Positions 14,601 through 24,709 of a stretch of 64,000 nucleotides of DNA are shown in pieces. Within the stretch, counting starts at the first letter, position 1. Each line of letters begins with the position of its first letter. The notes beneath the pieces are model-generated. The model searched no databases, was not told the DNA's origin, and saw only the letters and a program-made list of their open reading frames with translations. Source of the stretch: Ophiodon elongatus (Eukaryota; Chordata; Actinopteri; Perciformes; Hexagrammidae); the NCBI GenBank assembly GCA_016806645.1, contig JACSYO010001856.1, positions 400,001-464,000 of the forward strand, in the 5' to 3' direction. The translations under genes were made by a program, and so were the position numbers.

Positions 14601-17148
14601 CATAATTATGTGGAACAAAAAGTCTCTAACAGTGTAACATCAGGTGAACTGGATGCCAAAGCAGTGTAGAGTTAATCTGGAGCAGTAGCCCTGGAGCATC
14701 TTCCAGGCCGGGCTCTTAGCCCTCTGTGCTCGCCCACAACACCCATCTGCCCGCAGGCGCTCCGGGATCAATATGAGGGCAAAAAAGCTTTTAGGATCTG
14801 GTGAATCCTGGAGAAAACAAGCATGTTCTCTGACACTACGTCAGCTTGCATGGGCTTCTGTCTTGCCCCAACTATTTCTCTTACTGCTCCCCTTCGTGGC
14901 GAGGCCGACCTAGCTATCCCAGACCACTATTTCAGGTACAGAGTGCTCTGTGCATTGTGGCTTGTTCGTGGAGAGTGGGCTCCTGTCAACATCTGTTCCC
15001 CTTCACCTGCAAACCACAATAGTGCACCAGGAGGCTCCACAGCGGCCACAATATTACCCCAAGGGCATAGTGGGAAATCTGGCTCTCAGAAACAAGTGGG
15101 GCTTTTTACAGAAACATGGTCACTGGGATGAGCACTTTGGCCACAGGGCTCAAGTCATGTCAGGTCAACTCAAATCAAGCCAACTTTATATGTATTGCTC
15201 AATATTGAGCGCTCTCAATGGGCTTCTCCGACACTCACTCGCATGATGCCATCAAACTATTAACAACTCTCATCAAGGCAGTGGCCGTCATAAGAATGAA
15301 TGTCACAAGAGATTAAGGGTTTCGCAGCCTTAAAGTACCAAACCATGAAGATGTTAAGAACATCCAGTGACAATCAGTGTTAATCAATGAGCCAGGAGCT
15401 TTCTCTCAGATACTGACAGAGGATTGTAGCCAAGCTATTGACTTCAACAGTGCTTTGAGCTAAATGGTAACATTCTCATGACAATGCTAACATGCTGATC
15501 TTAAGCAGGTATAATGTTTACCATGTTCATCACCTTTATTTAGAGTGTTGCCATGCCAACATTTGCTAATTTGCACCATAAGTGCAGCTGAGGCTGATGG
15601 AAATGTCATTAATCAAACCAAATTGATGATGTCACTAGATGAAAAGTCAGAGGATCGCCAAAGTTATTGTCATTCATCCTAAGAGGGATATGAAAGTCTT
15701 TACCAAATTTTATGCCAATCCATCCAATAGTTATTGAGACATTTCACTCAAAACTACAAATGTCAGCCTGCTGAAATTTACAGAATGACCAAAATCTTCA
15801 TCCTTTAGGGACCATAAATGTCTTCACAGACAGACGACAGTCCGACATTGCCATAGGCCCTTTTCACAGCAGCCATTTTACATGTCATAGCAGGGTAAAC
15901 ACAGGTGTAATTGGTGAAATTAATTATGGCACTATTTAGTGTGTCACAGCTATTCCATTGAGCCAGCATGCACAATGGGATACCAGGGCCTTGCCACACC
16001 TAAATGGAACAGGGCCATAATTAATGTTATTAATTATGCCTGCGTTTACCCTGCAGTGACATGTCAAAATGGCTGCTGTGAAAGGGCCTTTTCTTATTGG
16101 GAATAGCTCTCTCTACAGACCCCCACCCCACTGGCCACAGTGCGACCGCACTTCCTGCCATGGCGCCCCTGTTTCCTCTTCACTTTATGTGTATCAACAT
16201 TAGTTGCAGTGGTGTCTAATCTTCCTCTCACACTACGTCACCCGTGATGTAGAACTGATACCTCAACCATCAAAATTATATTTCCGATTTGAACTAAAAG
16301 GACCTCAGCATGTCACCTCTCTTTTTACACAGAAAGATGACAACCCAGTAACTTGACTGTCACAGAAAGAAGGGCAGAGCCTTTTTATGTATGCTGGACA
16401 GCCCATTCTTTTTTCTTAAGACTCATGTGTTATTAATTGTGGAGTGATTGTCTCAGTCTTGTTTTAGTGAGTGCAATGCCTCCTCTCCAGGGGTGGCTCA
16501 AGGATTAATATTTTAGACTGAAAAATAAATGAAATTACCCATCAGAGTCTGCAGCATGTCCCAGGGGACAGGGGCTAGCACTCAGGGTACTCTGGGTTCG
16601 CACTCAGCCAGCGGACAGTGAGCTCAAGACCAATCAAGCGAACAGAGAAGCATAGCAGATCACAGCCATTCACCACGCACACTGAGGCCTGCTAGACTGG
16701 AGGGATCGGTGCCTGAACAAAGAGCTCCCACTCGCTCTCCTTTTTATTTTCCCCCATTCCTGACATCCCTGAAACCAACCCCACCCTGTCCCAGTTTATT
16801 TCTGGTGCACTAGGGTGCAGCTAATGCACAGCGTAGCAGTGCTTGATCCTGACCACTTGACAATGAAGTACCTGTGGCCTGGGGCAAAAGTCATCTCTGT
16901 CAATATTATGTTGTAAACACAAGAGATATTTCCCATTTGCACTACTTTGAGTGGTTACACTGAAACAGACCTACAGCCAAAAAGGTATGAAATCCAATTG
17001 CATTTTCTGCCACACAGAGTATTAGCAGTATGAGTCAGTCCCACTACATTATACCATAATTTGACTGGTCATTTCCTGTAATACACTTGCAGTTTATGGT
17101 CTATTCCGTATTAATGTTACTATATATATATATATACATTTATATTTA

Positions 17149-17183
<35 letters not shown>

Positions 17184-18763
17184 TCATATTTATGTAAATC
17201 CAAACAGTATTTGATCCATTTCTTGTATATCTTTATGTATGATCCAATATTTCTACAACCAGACAGTGCTATTAAAACTGTAATGAAAAAAATAGTAATA
17301 ATAGTGATAACATGCATATTTAGCATACTATGCATATCTTAGAACAGACAAGAGCAAACACAACAACATGTGACTTTTAGCATTTAGACGCATCAGTCTT
17401 ATGTCATGGAAGGGTAGTGAAGAAGAAAAGAAGGAATCAGATGTTTTAAAAGCAGTGAACATTTTCTGATTGCAGATGCAGCACATTTTTCCAAATTTGA
17501 ATTTTAACAAATTAGTTTAGTTGTATTTAGTAATCAGATTATGGCCAAATACAGAGGAAAATTAAGAAGCTTCTGATGTATAAAATAACAAACAAGCCTT
17601 TTTATGGTGGTGTGAGTTTGACCAGATGATGAATAAAGCATCACATTCACAAATGGATGCAGCCAGAGATTTATTAAAGAGTAGAAACGGTAGTAGGGAT
17701 AATACACATCCTTGTTATGGTACTGTAATTATATGAATACAGTATTTTTATTTAAACATTAAAACATGTCACAGAATGATATGTGCATGCACTTGTGGTG
17801 TTTTTTAAAATATGGATTACATTTAATAAAATCAGCCACTATAGCAACACATTTGGGTGTTGTTATATACAACCATTAATGTCAATTAATTTATTAATTA
17901 ATTTATCTTTTCATTATTAACTCAGATCCAGTTGTGCGTGATGACATGAACAACTACATCAGCCAATACTACAGTGAAGCAAGCAGTGGTAAGTTACTGA
18001 ACATAGAATTTTATATATACCTCTCCTTGTACATGTAAATACAAGTAAGGAGCTTATTTGTTTTACCTATATGGTTCGACTTTTTCTAAATGTATGCAAT
18101 GTCTTTCAAGATGCTGGAGCTTCTGGCTTGGGTGCCCGGGTTATCACCATGGCAGCCATCGATGTTCACCTCCCCACCAATCCAAATCCCATTCAGTCAA
18201 ACCAGATGCTTGTAATGGAGCGGGTGGCCAGCGTGGTAAGTGAGATCTCAACCAGCATATCACGGTCCAGTGGCAGTCTGACGGCTCGCCCACTCAGCCT
18301 GAGTAGCCACAACCCGGGTTCATCTATGACAGACTGCAGCAGCAGCACAGCTCAGGACCTCACTTTGAGCTACAGCACCCATCGCTGCTGTCCTCCGTCC
18401 TACTCAGGCCAGGACCCCTGCAGGGACCCCTGCAGGGACCCCAGCATGGTGGTGCAGGAGCTACTCTCCTCCCTCTCTGAGGACTCCTGCCTTGCTCAAA
18501 AGGGCCTGGTAGTGGACCCTGTCAACCTTAAGCTTCCCAGTCCTACTGGCTCAGAAAAGGCCAGCCCTGAGCTGGACAACAGAATAAACATCTTCAACCG
18601 CAGAAACCAAGAGGAGAGACGAGGCAGGGGAAGGGGTTGTGTGCTGCTGCAGACCAAGCCACTGATCCACCTGCAGAGCAGCACCACTAAGCCATCCATG
18701 GAGGAGAAGTACCGGCTCCTGGGACCAGCTGACACACCTCTGGGGCACATGCCTGATACATAA
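4572..18763 (+). CDS. tmem266: tmem266 (voltage-sensor-like transmembrane protein 266), 5'-truncated by window, 8 exons
   Basis: Coding exons are 4572-4726, 6353-6426, 7800-7856, 8058-8196, 11661-11776, 14027-14222, 17926-17988 and 18111-18763. All junctions are GT-AG and in phase, giving 483 codons plus a TAA stop. The protein starts in the N-terminal cytosolic region (SNWLKPCCG), then has S1 (FNCILVACVILVVLFLSLEL), S2 (HWISLIILSLFFSE), S3 (VFDGAVIVLSLAPMVAS) and S4 (TLRIWRVKRIID). A coiled coil follows (about residues 140-205), then a Ser/Pro-rich tail. This order matches TMEM266/HVRP1, a membrane protein related to the Hv1 voltage-sensor domain, known from cerebellar neurons and thought to act as a voltage sensor without its own proton current. 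As I recall it, the human protein is about 530 residues, so about 75 N-terminal residues are missing. No matching exon was found in 1-4571, so the start probably lies outside the window. Confidence 0.94.
4965..4993. repeat. Perfect 14-bp inverted repeat, 1-nt spacer
   Basis: The arm ATCATGACAAGGTA is followed by A and then its exact reverse complement. It lies in the tmem266 intron 240 bp after an exon. No flanking element was recognised. Confidence 0.85.
5256..5560. mobile_element. Probable hAT-like non-autonomous element fragment
   Basis: It begins CCAGTGGGTTCCAACCTTTT followed by a GGAACCCCTTGCGAC context, which resembles the termini of dispersed hAT-type elements common in vertebrates. 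The opposite terminus was not seen, so the right limit is a guess. Confidence 0.4.
6353..6426 (+). CDS. tmem266: tmem266 exon, S1-S2 loop and S2
   Basis: This 74-nt exon has acceptor CAACAG and donor GTGAGA at 6427. The joined codon TTT continues the frame into SNAFQFASIIHWISLIILSL, ending FFSE. It is too short to appear as an open frame alone and was recognised by family similarity and phase. Confidence 0.92.
7800..7856 (+). CDS. tmem266: tmem266 exon, end of S2 and S2-S3 linker
   Basis: A 57-nt phase-0 exon encoding TVFRIVVLGIWDYIENKVE. The acceptor is GTCTTAG and the donor is GTTAGT at 7857. The sequence is close to the mammalian protein over its whole length. Confidence 0.93.
7963..7993 (-). 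mobile_element. Short fragment of the MITE family found whole at about 57.04-57.48 kb
   Basis: The core CATTTTGGGAAATACGCTTT matches, in opposite orientation, the terminal part of the inverted-repeat element near 57.45 kb. Only about 30 bp remain in this tmem266 intron. Confidence 0.45.
8058..8196 (+). CDS. tmem266: tmem266 exon, S3 and S4 voltage-sensor helices
   Basis: Encodes VFDGAVIVLSLAPMVAS (S3), the short loop TVANGPSSPWDA, and S4 with basic residues in LRIWRVKR. The acceptor is CTCTCAG and the donor is GTGAGG at 8197. S4 charge is low compared with a classical channel, as is usual for this family. Confidence 0.95.
9563..9596. repeat. (CA)n microsatellite
   Basis: About 17 uninterrupted CA units in a tmem266 intron. 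Confidence 0.97.
9833..9912. repeat. Imperfect TGTA/TGCA-rich simple repeat
   Basis: Alternating ATGCATG and TATGTATG units in a tmem266 intron. Confidence 0.7.
11619..11651. repeat. (CT)n tract forming a tmem266 polypyrimidine tract
   Basis: The near-pure CT run ends 9 bp before the acceptor of the exon at 11661, so it doubles as the splice polypyrimidine tract. Confidence 0.9.
11661..11776 (+). CDS. tmem266: tmem266 exon, start of cytosolic coiled coil
   Basis: The acceptor follows a long CT tract (CCATGTTAG) and the donor is GTGAGT at 11777. Encodes AYVLQVKVEMELEIQQCEKT and on to RLTQICQEQA, a heptad-like helix directly after S4. Hv1 likewise has a dimerising coiled coil after S4. Confidence 0.94.
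12017..12655. mobile_element. Interspersed element bracketed by CATACTATACTATGAC-type repeats
   Basis: The block starts GGATCATTTATTGTCATTAT, followed by an ACAACGAAATGCATTTGTCG context often seen in fish repeats. It continues as G/C-richer DNA unlike the intron around it. Both flanks (about 11950-12016 and 12656-12745) consist of A/T-rich units related to the array at 23.8-25.5 kb. It contains no transposase-like frame, and its class is unknown. Confidence 0.4.
13303..13322. repeat. (AAAT)n short repeat
   Basis: Several consecutive AAAT units in a tmem266 intron. Confidence 0.8.
14027..14222 (+). CDS. tmem266: tmem266 exon, rest of coiled coil and acidic linker
   Basis: The acceptor is CTCCAG and the donor is GTACAG at 14223. 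It begins FEIRQLRAHLAQQDLDLAAE, nearly identical to mammals, and then diverges into a Gly/Asp/Glu-rich linker (TPGESDDEGGQ). One base is carried into the next exon. Confidence 0.93.
15160..15200. mobile_element. Fragment of dispersed fish repeat (AACTTTATATGTATTGCTC type)
   Basis: The segment CAAGCCAACTTTATATGTAT followed by TGCTCAATATTGAG resembles the very common teleost repeat tail that reads 'TTTATTTGTATTGCTCAATATC'-like in part. Only about 40 bp remain. Confidence 0.4.
15465..15780 (+). mobile_element. Fragment of a widespread teleost interspersed repeat (probably LINE- or SINE-derived)
   Basis: It contains AGCTGAGGCTGATGGAAATG, AGATGAAAAGTCAGAGGATC, CAAAGTTATTGTCATTCATC and CAATCCATCCAATAGTTATT before GAGACATTTCACTC. 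I recognise these segments as a highly repeated teleost family from general knowledge. It lies within a tmem266 intron, carries no open frame, and its class assignment is uncertain. Confidence 0.6.
15854..16091. mobile_element. MITE with about 75-bp terminal inverted repeats
   Basis: The left arm (15854-15931) begins AGGCCCTTTTCACAGCAGCC. The right arm (16013-16091) is its imperfect reverse complement, ending GGCTGCTGTGAAAGGGCCTT. About 80 bp of unrelated sequence sits between them. There is no coding capacity, so this is a non-autonomous DNA transposon. A target-site duplication is not clear. Confidence 0.82.
17120..17181. repeat. (AT)n-rich microsatellite
   Basis: TATATA runs broken by TTTATATTTATA in a tmem266 intron. 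Confidence 0.93.
17926..17988 (+). CDS. tmem266: tmem266 exon, DDMNNYISQYY motif
   Basis: A 63-nt exon encoding DPVVRDDMNNYISQYYSEAS plus S. The acceptor is AACTCAG and the donor is GTAAGT at 17989. The DDMNxYISQYY block is a family-conserved patch in the C-terminal tail. Confidence 0.92.
18111..18763 (+). CDS. tmem266: tmem266 terminal coding exon, Ser-rich tail
   Basis: The acceptor is CTTTCAAG and the stop TAA is at 18761-18763. Encodes MAAIDVHLP, a Ser-rich region, the conserved block VQELLSSLSEDSCLAQKGL, SPTGSEKASPELDNRINIFN, and the end DTPLGHMPDT. A 12-bp direct repeat at 18414-18443 gives a local DPCRDPCRDP. A consensus donor (GTAAGTGAG) sits inside the exon at 18236 and could allow an alternative C-terminus. 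Confidence 0.94.
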
Positions 18764-19830
18764 GCTGCATTTACACAGAAACAGAAGTCTTTTCCTTTCT
18801 TTTCCTGCCACCTTGTTTGGCCTATATCTGAAATATTGTGGCAGGTCAAAGCTCATGAGAAGCACATACGATTTAAATTTTTTATTTTTCTGTCGCTGTG
18901 TAATTCCAATCTTAGCCCATTCAGAACAAACTTGAGCATTAGCTTCAAGCTAACATTGATGCTCCATAACTTCACGTGTTCAGAAGTCGAAGAAGTATAA
19001 ATGACAATAAGAACTCTTAGGCCCTTTGCCATAATGTCCAACCTCCCATGTTCCTCCTTGATGGATTTTTGAAATCAGAAATTCCCTGATATAGCACAAG
19101 AAAGACTATAACAACCCAATATGAAGGGGAGGAGGAGGGGTGAGGGGGGGGGGGGCTAATGTGTTATTGAACACATTCTTCATCAGGAATTATTACTTTG
19201 AATAGGTCCTAAATGCACTGAACTTTAAATGAATTAAAACCAGCAAGGGACCATTCAAGCCTATACTGAACAAAAACTTTAATTCTGAACCGTGTTGCAA
19301 ACCAAGACACTGTTCTTTGTTCTTGGAATTTCAAGCAGTTAATAGGAGTTTTTTCTATTGCATTTTTCTTGTTATTTTGTTTATTTTAATTTGTATTGGT
19401 CAAATGTAAGATCAGTCATGCTGTTCTTTGTTCAAACAGCTACAGGGTACATAAGACTGGCTTAACTATACAAACAGCCAATTTCTTTTTTTTTTTTTTA
19501 CCTATGCCTTTCTATCACCTATTCGTTTGATTTGAAACAATGGACCATCATCAGTAGTTATTGAATAGCATTTTTGTTCACTTGTTCAAAAAACATTAGT
19601 TGGGTATATTTGTGTGGTTGAAATGAAAGGGTAAGTGACTGGATTCTTTACATGAAACTAGATTGGAGTGCTTGTAGCATGAAAGACATGTGCCCAAAAT
19701 GGCAAGGAAATTCTTTGCACTTTAATGTTTACAGACACTTTTGTAAACTTGATATGGAGGAAGTTATTGCCAAATGCAGGTGTTGTCATTTGAATGAAAA
19801 TAGCAAAAATAAAAATTAGTATTTCCTTAA
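18764..19830 (+). other. tmem266: tmem266 3' untranslated region (approximate)
   Basis: A/T-rich sequence after the stop with no further open frame. Candidate polyadenylation signals are ATTAAA at 19233-19238 and AATAAA at 19808-19813; the true end is unknown. A G-rich stretch with a run of about 12 G lies at 19124-19155. Confidence 0.45.
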
Positions 19831-20262
19831 CTGCTCTGTTTACTGAAATTTTATAAATCATGTTGAATGATTTGAAGCTGTACAAAATATACTGCAACAT
19901 GATAAAACCGATAACCACCGAGTGGTCTCTAATCAAATAATTTCTTCTCACAGGCTCCTTGTTACACGCTGTACAACATTATTTCATGAGCATCGTCTCC
20001 TTATGTGCATATGATTTTGAGATATCTAAATTATTTAAGGTTATTAACATTGGAAGACCTGTCACAACAACTGCTAATTGATCAAGTCATTGTAAGTGTG
20101 TCGTGAGAAGTATCAACCCCCCTAATTACTCTCTCATATCATTAATTCAGAAGATAAACTGCTGTACCATTTTGTTGCTTGTCAAATGTTTACAAGTATC
20201 CAGAGAATATTTTAATTGTTAATAACTATTAGGGCTACAACTAAGCTATCAACAAAAGTGTT

Positions 20263-20758
20263 TTAAAGGAGCAATATTTGATATTCAGAGCATTAATATA
20301 CCAGCAAATAACTCTTTGCTACGTGAAGATATAATGCAGTAATGTCTACCTGAGCAGAGAATGAAGTCGCTCTCCCTCTCTGTTTGTGTGATGTGTTCCA
20401 AGCTTCTCCTTGCGTTGTTGTCTTTTAGTGCATGCTAGTTCGTGGCAGCGTGCCCCACTGGCTAGGTCACGGCCGCCGCTTTTCCCTGCGCTCATACAGC
20501 GGTTACAACAGACATCCCAGTCCCAACTGACAGCGATGTCGTGGACGTGTAGCGCCCAGCCTCTGGTTCCCCCTCTGGTTCCCCCTCTGGTTCCCCCTCT
20601 GGTTCCCCCTCAGGTGAAAACTGTCCGCTCTGTCAACACGCTTGCCGTAGTTTGTACTGTCGGTGCTGTTAGCACTGTTAGCTACGAGCCACCGGCTCAG
20701 GCGTCACCATGTTGAGAGGCAATAGAATTGCCCCCATTCTCGTATTTTGCACCTTTAA
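20263..20758. mobile_element. MITE-like element with short imperfect TIRs
   Basis: The left end TTAAAGGAGCAATATTTGA and the right end, read in reverse complement as TTAAAGGTGCAAAATACGA, are imperfect inverted copies. The interior is G/C-rich compared with the flanks and holds four tandem 12-bp units (CTGGTTCCCCCT, 20563-20610). The 101-codon frame inside is built on these tandem units and looks non-coding. Confidence 0.6.
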
Positions 20759-21963
20759 TTTGAATATCTAGGAAGGAGGATTGTTTGTAACAGCCTTATT
20801 TAATTAATTTGTAAATGGCGCAGCGCATATGGGGAACTAAGGTGACTATTATAAATACCGTTGTGGGGCACAGAAGAATATTATCAATATTAGTTTCCAA
20901 TGATTTTTAAGTACAGCTCTTTTTGGAGACACAAAACTGAAGACTCATTGCCCTGAGTAACTGATTTGAAGCCTTGACACAGAATTCAAATGACACTGAC
21001 CTTAAGACTTACGCTATAGACTATAGACTTGATTGGAACCAATACATCAAACTAAACTGTTTAATAATGGTTAGTGCAGCCCAAAAACTGCATCTTAATC
21101 CCAAGATAATTACTGTGCAAACTGCCAATGTCATCTTTTCTGGCATTGATGTTTCTATTTCATTCTCTAGAGTTTAGCAGGTGTATTTACATTGATAGGG
21201 CATTGGAGAACATTCTCTCTCATTTATGGGTATATGAGAGCAGGGAATGTACCCAACTGAAAGCAAATTAAGTGACAACATTTATAAGTCATCTTAAATA
21301 TATGAAATTTGGAGGTTTATACAATATTATTCATGTTAAAAATAAGCAGTATATGGAGGCCCTGAGAGCATATGGTTTAGTGTCTGACCTACACTAGACT
21401 ACTCTTGGGATGCTTATTTAAGTTACATGACTCATATCCATCTTAGTTTCCCTTATTACAAGTAAATTATGAGGGGCAATAATCAATACTGGAAGCCTTT
21501 TGTGTTAAGAGGCATACTGTATTATCAACATATAATATAGACAGATCTACAGTAGGCAAAGACTTGGCTAAATGACAGCAAAGTGAACTGAACTAGAATG
21601 TTCTTTTATAATACAAAGAATCAGTTCAAACTTGATTTGATCATGGATCGGTGTTACTTTAATATTCTTTTGAGGCTTAAAACCATGTGGGGTTAACATT
21701 AACAAGGTGCAATCCCCAAACTGTGAGACCACCAGGGCACAGATTGCTTTTGTGGGCAACAGTTTGGGTCCATGGTCTGTGTCCTACTGTACTATCATGA
21801 TAATTAAAGGAACATGTTAAAGCAAATGCAAGCAGTTTGTTTAAAAACAACAGCTTTGTCAAAAAATATTGAACTGCGGATTAAATCATTTGAGTTGTTT
21901 TACATCTAAACAATTGAATAAATGGAAGTTATTGTTTAATATTTAAATAAGTTAAATTTGGGT

Positions 21964-22306
21964 TTAAAGGTCGAGTGTGTAAGACATGGCGGCATCTAGT
22001 GGTGAGGTTGCAGATTGCAACCAACTTAAACGTTGCGTGTAGGAGAACTACCGCAAAAATGCAAATGGCAGTATCTGGAGCCAGTTTTTAGTTCATCCGT
22101 TCCAGGCTACTGTAGGAATATGGCAGCCGGCTCCATTAAGACCACCCTCTTCGCATGTAGGTATAAACGACTCATTCTAAGAAAATTAATACACAACGAT
22201 TCTCATTTTGAGGTAAATATACACTCAAGAAAACATTCTCAATAAATAATATTATATTCCATTTCTGCCAATAGATCCCCTTAAATGCTACACAATGTTC
22301 CTTTAA
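21964..22306. mobile_element. Teleost MITE (CATCTAGTGGTGAGGTTGCA family)
   Basis: The left end is TTAAAGGTCGAGTGTGTAAG, and the right end in reverse complement is TTAAAGGAACATTGTGTAGC. The interior has CATCTAGTGGTGAGGTTGCA followed by GATTGCAACCAAC, a signature I associate with a very abundant non-autonomous DNA element of percomorph fish. No transposase is present. Confidence 0.75.
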
Positions 22307-23907
22307 CTAATTATCCCTTTTTCAAAGCTCAACTCATCTCTAGAACAACCTGAAAATAGAATATATTGAAATAAAACAAATTTCCGTTCCTCTAAATAAA
22401 ATGCGGTTTCAAGCTTTCCTTTTTACTTTAAAATCATCATCAGGAATATGTAGCTGCATCACAAATAAATACCAGGTTGACACTGGTGCTAAAATCCACC
22501 TGATCCTTGAAATCTATCTAATTTATTAAAAAAAAAAAGAAAAAGGTTCCCCAACAAAACCTGTTTTTTATTGCCTTCAGCAGCCAACTGCGCTGTGTCT
22601 TATTTTAAAAGAGCCAACATGAAAGTTGATAACCTGGATCCGTAACCTTTAGCAATAGACCCATCATATCAATCTAGTTTACAAAAACAACAATGCCTAT
22701 CGCATGCCATGGAACAAGTAAATAAATAATGATCTGCTTGGCCCTATACACACACAAAGGAATCCTATTGAATATGGGTGTAAAACCCTGGCTCAGCCTC
22801 TATCTGCCACAGCTGCCTTGATATCAATGTCTCAAGTGAAGGTGCTGTGCCTCTAATCTGAAGCCGTTCCAGCTCAACCAGCCATGTACAAGAAACGTCC
22901 AGCTCCACCCTGAGCAACACCGCCCAGTGATGAAGCTACATTATGTGTACGCTAGTAACTGCGGATTACTGTAAATAAGACGTGATGCCAAATGCCTTTC
23001 CTCTAATACAAAGGGCCAAATGAAAGGTGGGCCTAAATGATTCATATGAACCCAATTTGTCAATACGTATCATGCCAGGTCAATCTGAGTTAAGTGTTCA
23101 ATTTTGACAGGCATACTTTGAGCAGACCTTTAAGAGACATGCTAAGAAGTAAATTGCTTTTGGGACCTCTCTGACGAATCAAGAGGTACAGTATCTGTCA
23201 CACTCACAGGATGCTAAGTGAATTAACAGTGACCATTAGACACTTAATAATTAAAATGTTTTAATAATGGCACAGAGGGAGTCACTTTAACTGCATTAAC
23301 ATTACATGATCATTGTTGATTCACATCTACCGACTCTCAGGTACTGTAAGATAATGACCTCCTTCCTTTAAGATAGAAATGTAAATTCTTCATAGTGTAA
23401 CACTCGTATAACTATGTCACAGGTGTGAAAAGCTGATCTAGAATCTTTCACACCAGATTATAAATTATTTTAACTCACTGAGTGCATACATTTCTTGAAG
23501 TCAAACCTTAATGTTCAAAGGCTGACTGTGTTTAAATTAGGTTTCAATTCGCCAAATTCGAAAGCAAACAAAACAAAAAGTTTGGTGGGTCCTATCTTTT
23601 CTGCCAGGGCTGCACAGATCAAAAAGACATTGACACATATGTTGGACTTTTGTGGACAGATTTTGTCATCACAGTAGCATGTAAAATGTGAACCAGTCAC
23701 AGAACTTTACAAGTGTGCAGAAATGAAGGTGAAGTCCAAATACGTTTCACATACAGTGATTTAGCATTCAGGATTTTTTGACATACTATATTTTAACTTT
23801 TTTGGCATACAATGCTATGGCTTTTTATGACTTTTTTACATACTATGCTCCAACTCTTCTATGACTTTTTTGATACATTCTTTTATGACTATGAGTTTTT
23901 ATGACTT

Positions 23908-24073
23908 GAATACAAGCATTACACATTATATTAAAATACAATGAACCAACAGTAAACATGAGATGAAATCATCATCATTTTGGCAAAGGTTATAACACTT
24001 TGAGCACATCATGTGTGGATAACCCAAACTAAGTGTACGCTTTTCTTAACAAGGCTGGCCAAATACTAATTCA
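23908..24073 (+). repeat. Direct repeat block, copy 1
   Basis: Begins GAATACAAGCATTA and ends AAGGCTGGCC plus flank. It aligns along its length with 24541-24709, with shared segments such as TTTTGGCAAAGGTT and AACTAAGTGTA. Confidence 0.85.
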
Positions 24074-24473
24074 CTTGAGACTTTTTTTTATTATGCTTCA
24101 TGCCACTATACTATACACTATACTATAACTTCACTATGAACTCAAACATCAAAACTAAACTATGACTTATTTGGTTACAGTATACTATGACTTTTTTCGA
24201 CCTGCTATACTATTAATTCTTTCAACATACTATGCCACTTCGTCATACTGTAATAAAAGTTTTTTTTTTTACTTTTTTCTCTACTATACTCTGACTTTTT
24301 TGACATAGTAGGACTTTTTTAATGTATTTTTCAACATACTATACTGTCTTTTTTTTTTTTACATACTATACTATGACTTTTTTGATGGACTATAAGTTGT
24401 TGTTTTTTTTAGATAATATGATTTTTTTTTTTTTACTTTTCCCGACATACTATACTTTATTTCTGGGTCTCAG

Positions 24474-24529
24474 GCTGGAGGATCAAGGACCAAGGAGACG
24501 AGTAAGCACAAAATTGAGAAACAAGAAAG
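24474..24529 (+). CDS. Candidate exon of an unrecognised gene (low confidence)
   Basis: A 56-nt block stands out from the A/T-rich array. The acceptor is GGGTCTCAG and the donor is GTGAGT at 24530. One frame reads LEDQGPRRRVSTKLRNKK with one leftover base, and it joins in phase to the block at 26724. No 5' exon was found that supplies the two missing bases, and no family was recognised. It could equally be a chance interval or part of a non-coding transcript. Confidence 0.3.
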
Positions 24530-24540
24530 GTGAGTGACCG

Positions 24541-24709
24541 GAATACAAGCATTAAACAATATATTACTAAACAATAAACCAACAGTTAACACTGAATTAA
24601 ATCATCATTTTTGGCAAAGGTTGTACCACTATGAGCACATTATGTGTAGGTAACCAAACTTGCCAAACTAAGTGTATGTTTTTCTTAATTAGGCTGGCCT
24701 CATTAATTC
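24541..24709 (+). repeat. Direct repeat block, copy 2
   Basis: A diverged copy of 23908-24073, 633 bp downstream in the same orientation. It starts 12 bp after the candidate exon 24474-24529. Confidence 0.85.

Larger units (their letters stand above)
19831..23769. other. Intergenic DNA between tmem266 and the A/T-rich array
   Basis: Apart from the two MITE-like elements listed, I see no exon, RNA gene or long frame here on either strand. Confidence 0.5.

Noticed and set aside
18496..18865. Two - strand frames of 104-117 codons
   Set aside because: Antisense shadows of the tmem266 terminal coding exon, which is far better supported.
20410..20715. 101-codon + strand frame with VPPLVPP repeats
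   Set aside because: Lies inside a MITE-like element and is produced by four 12-bp tandem units.
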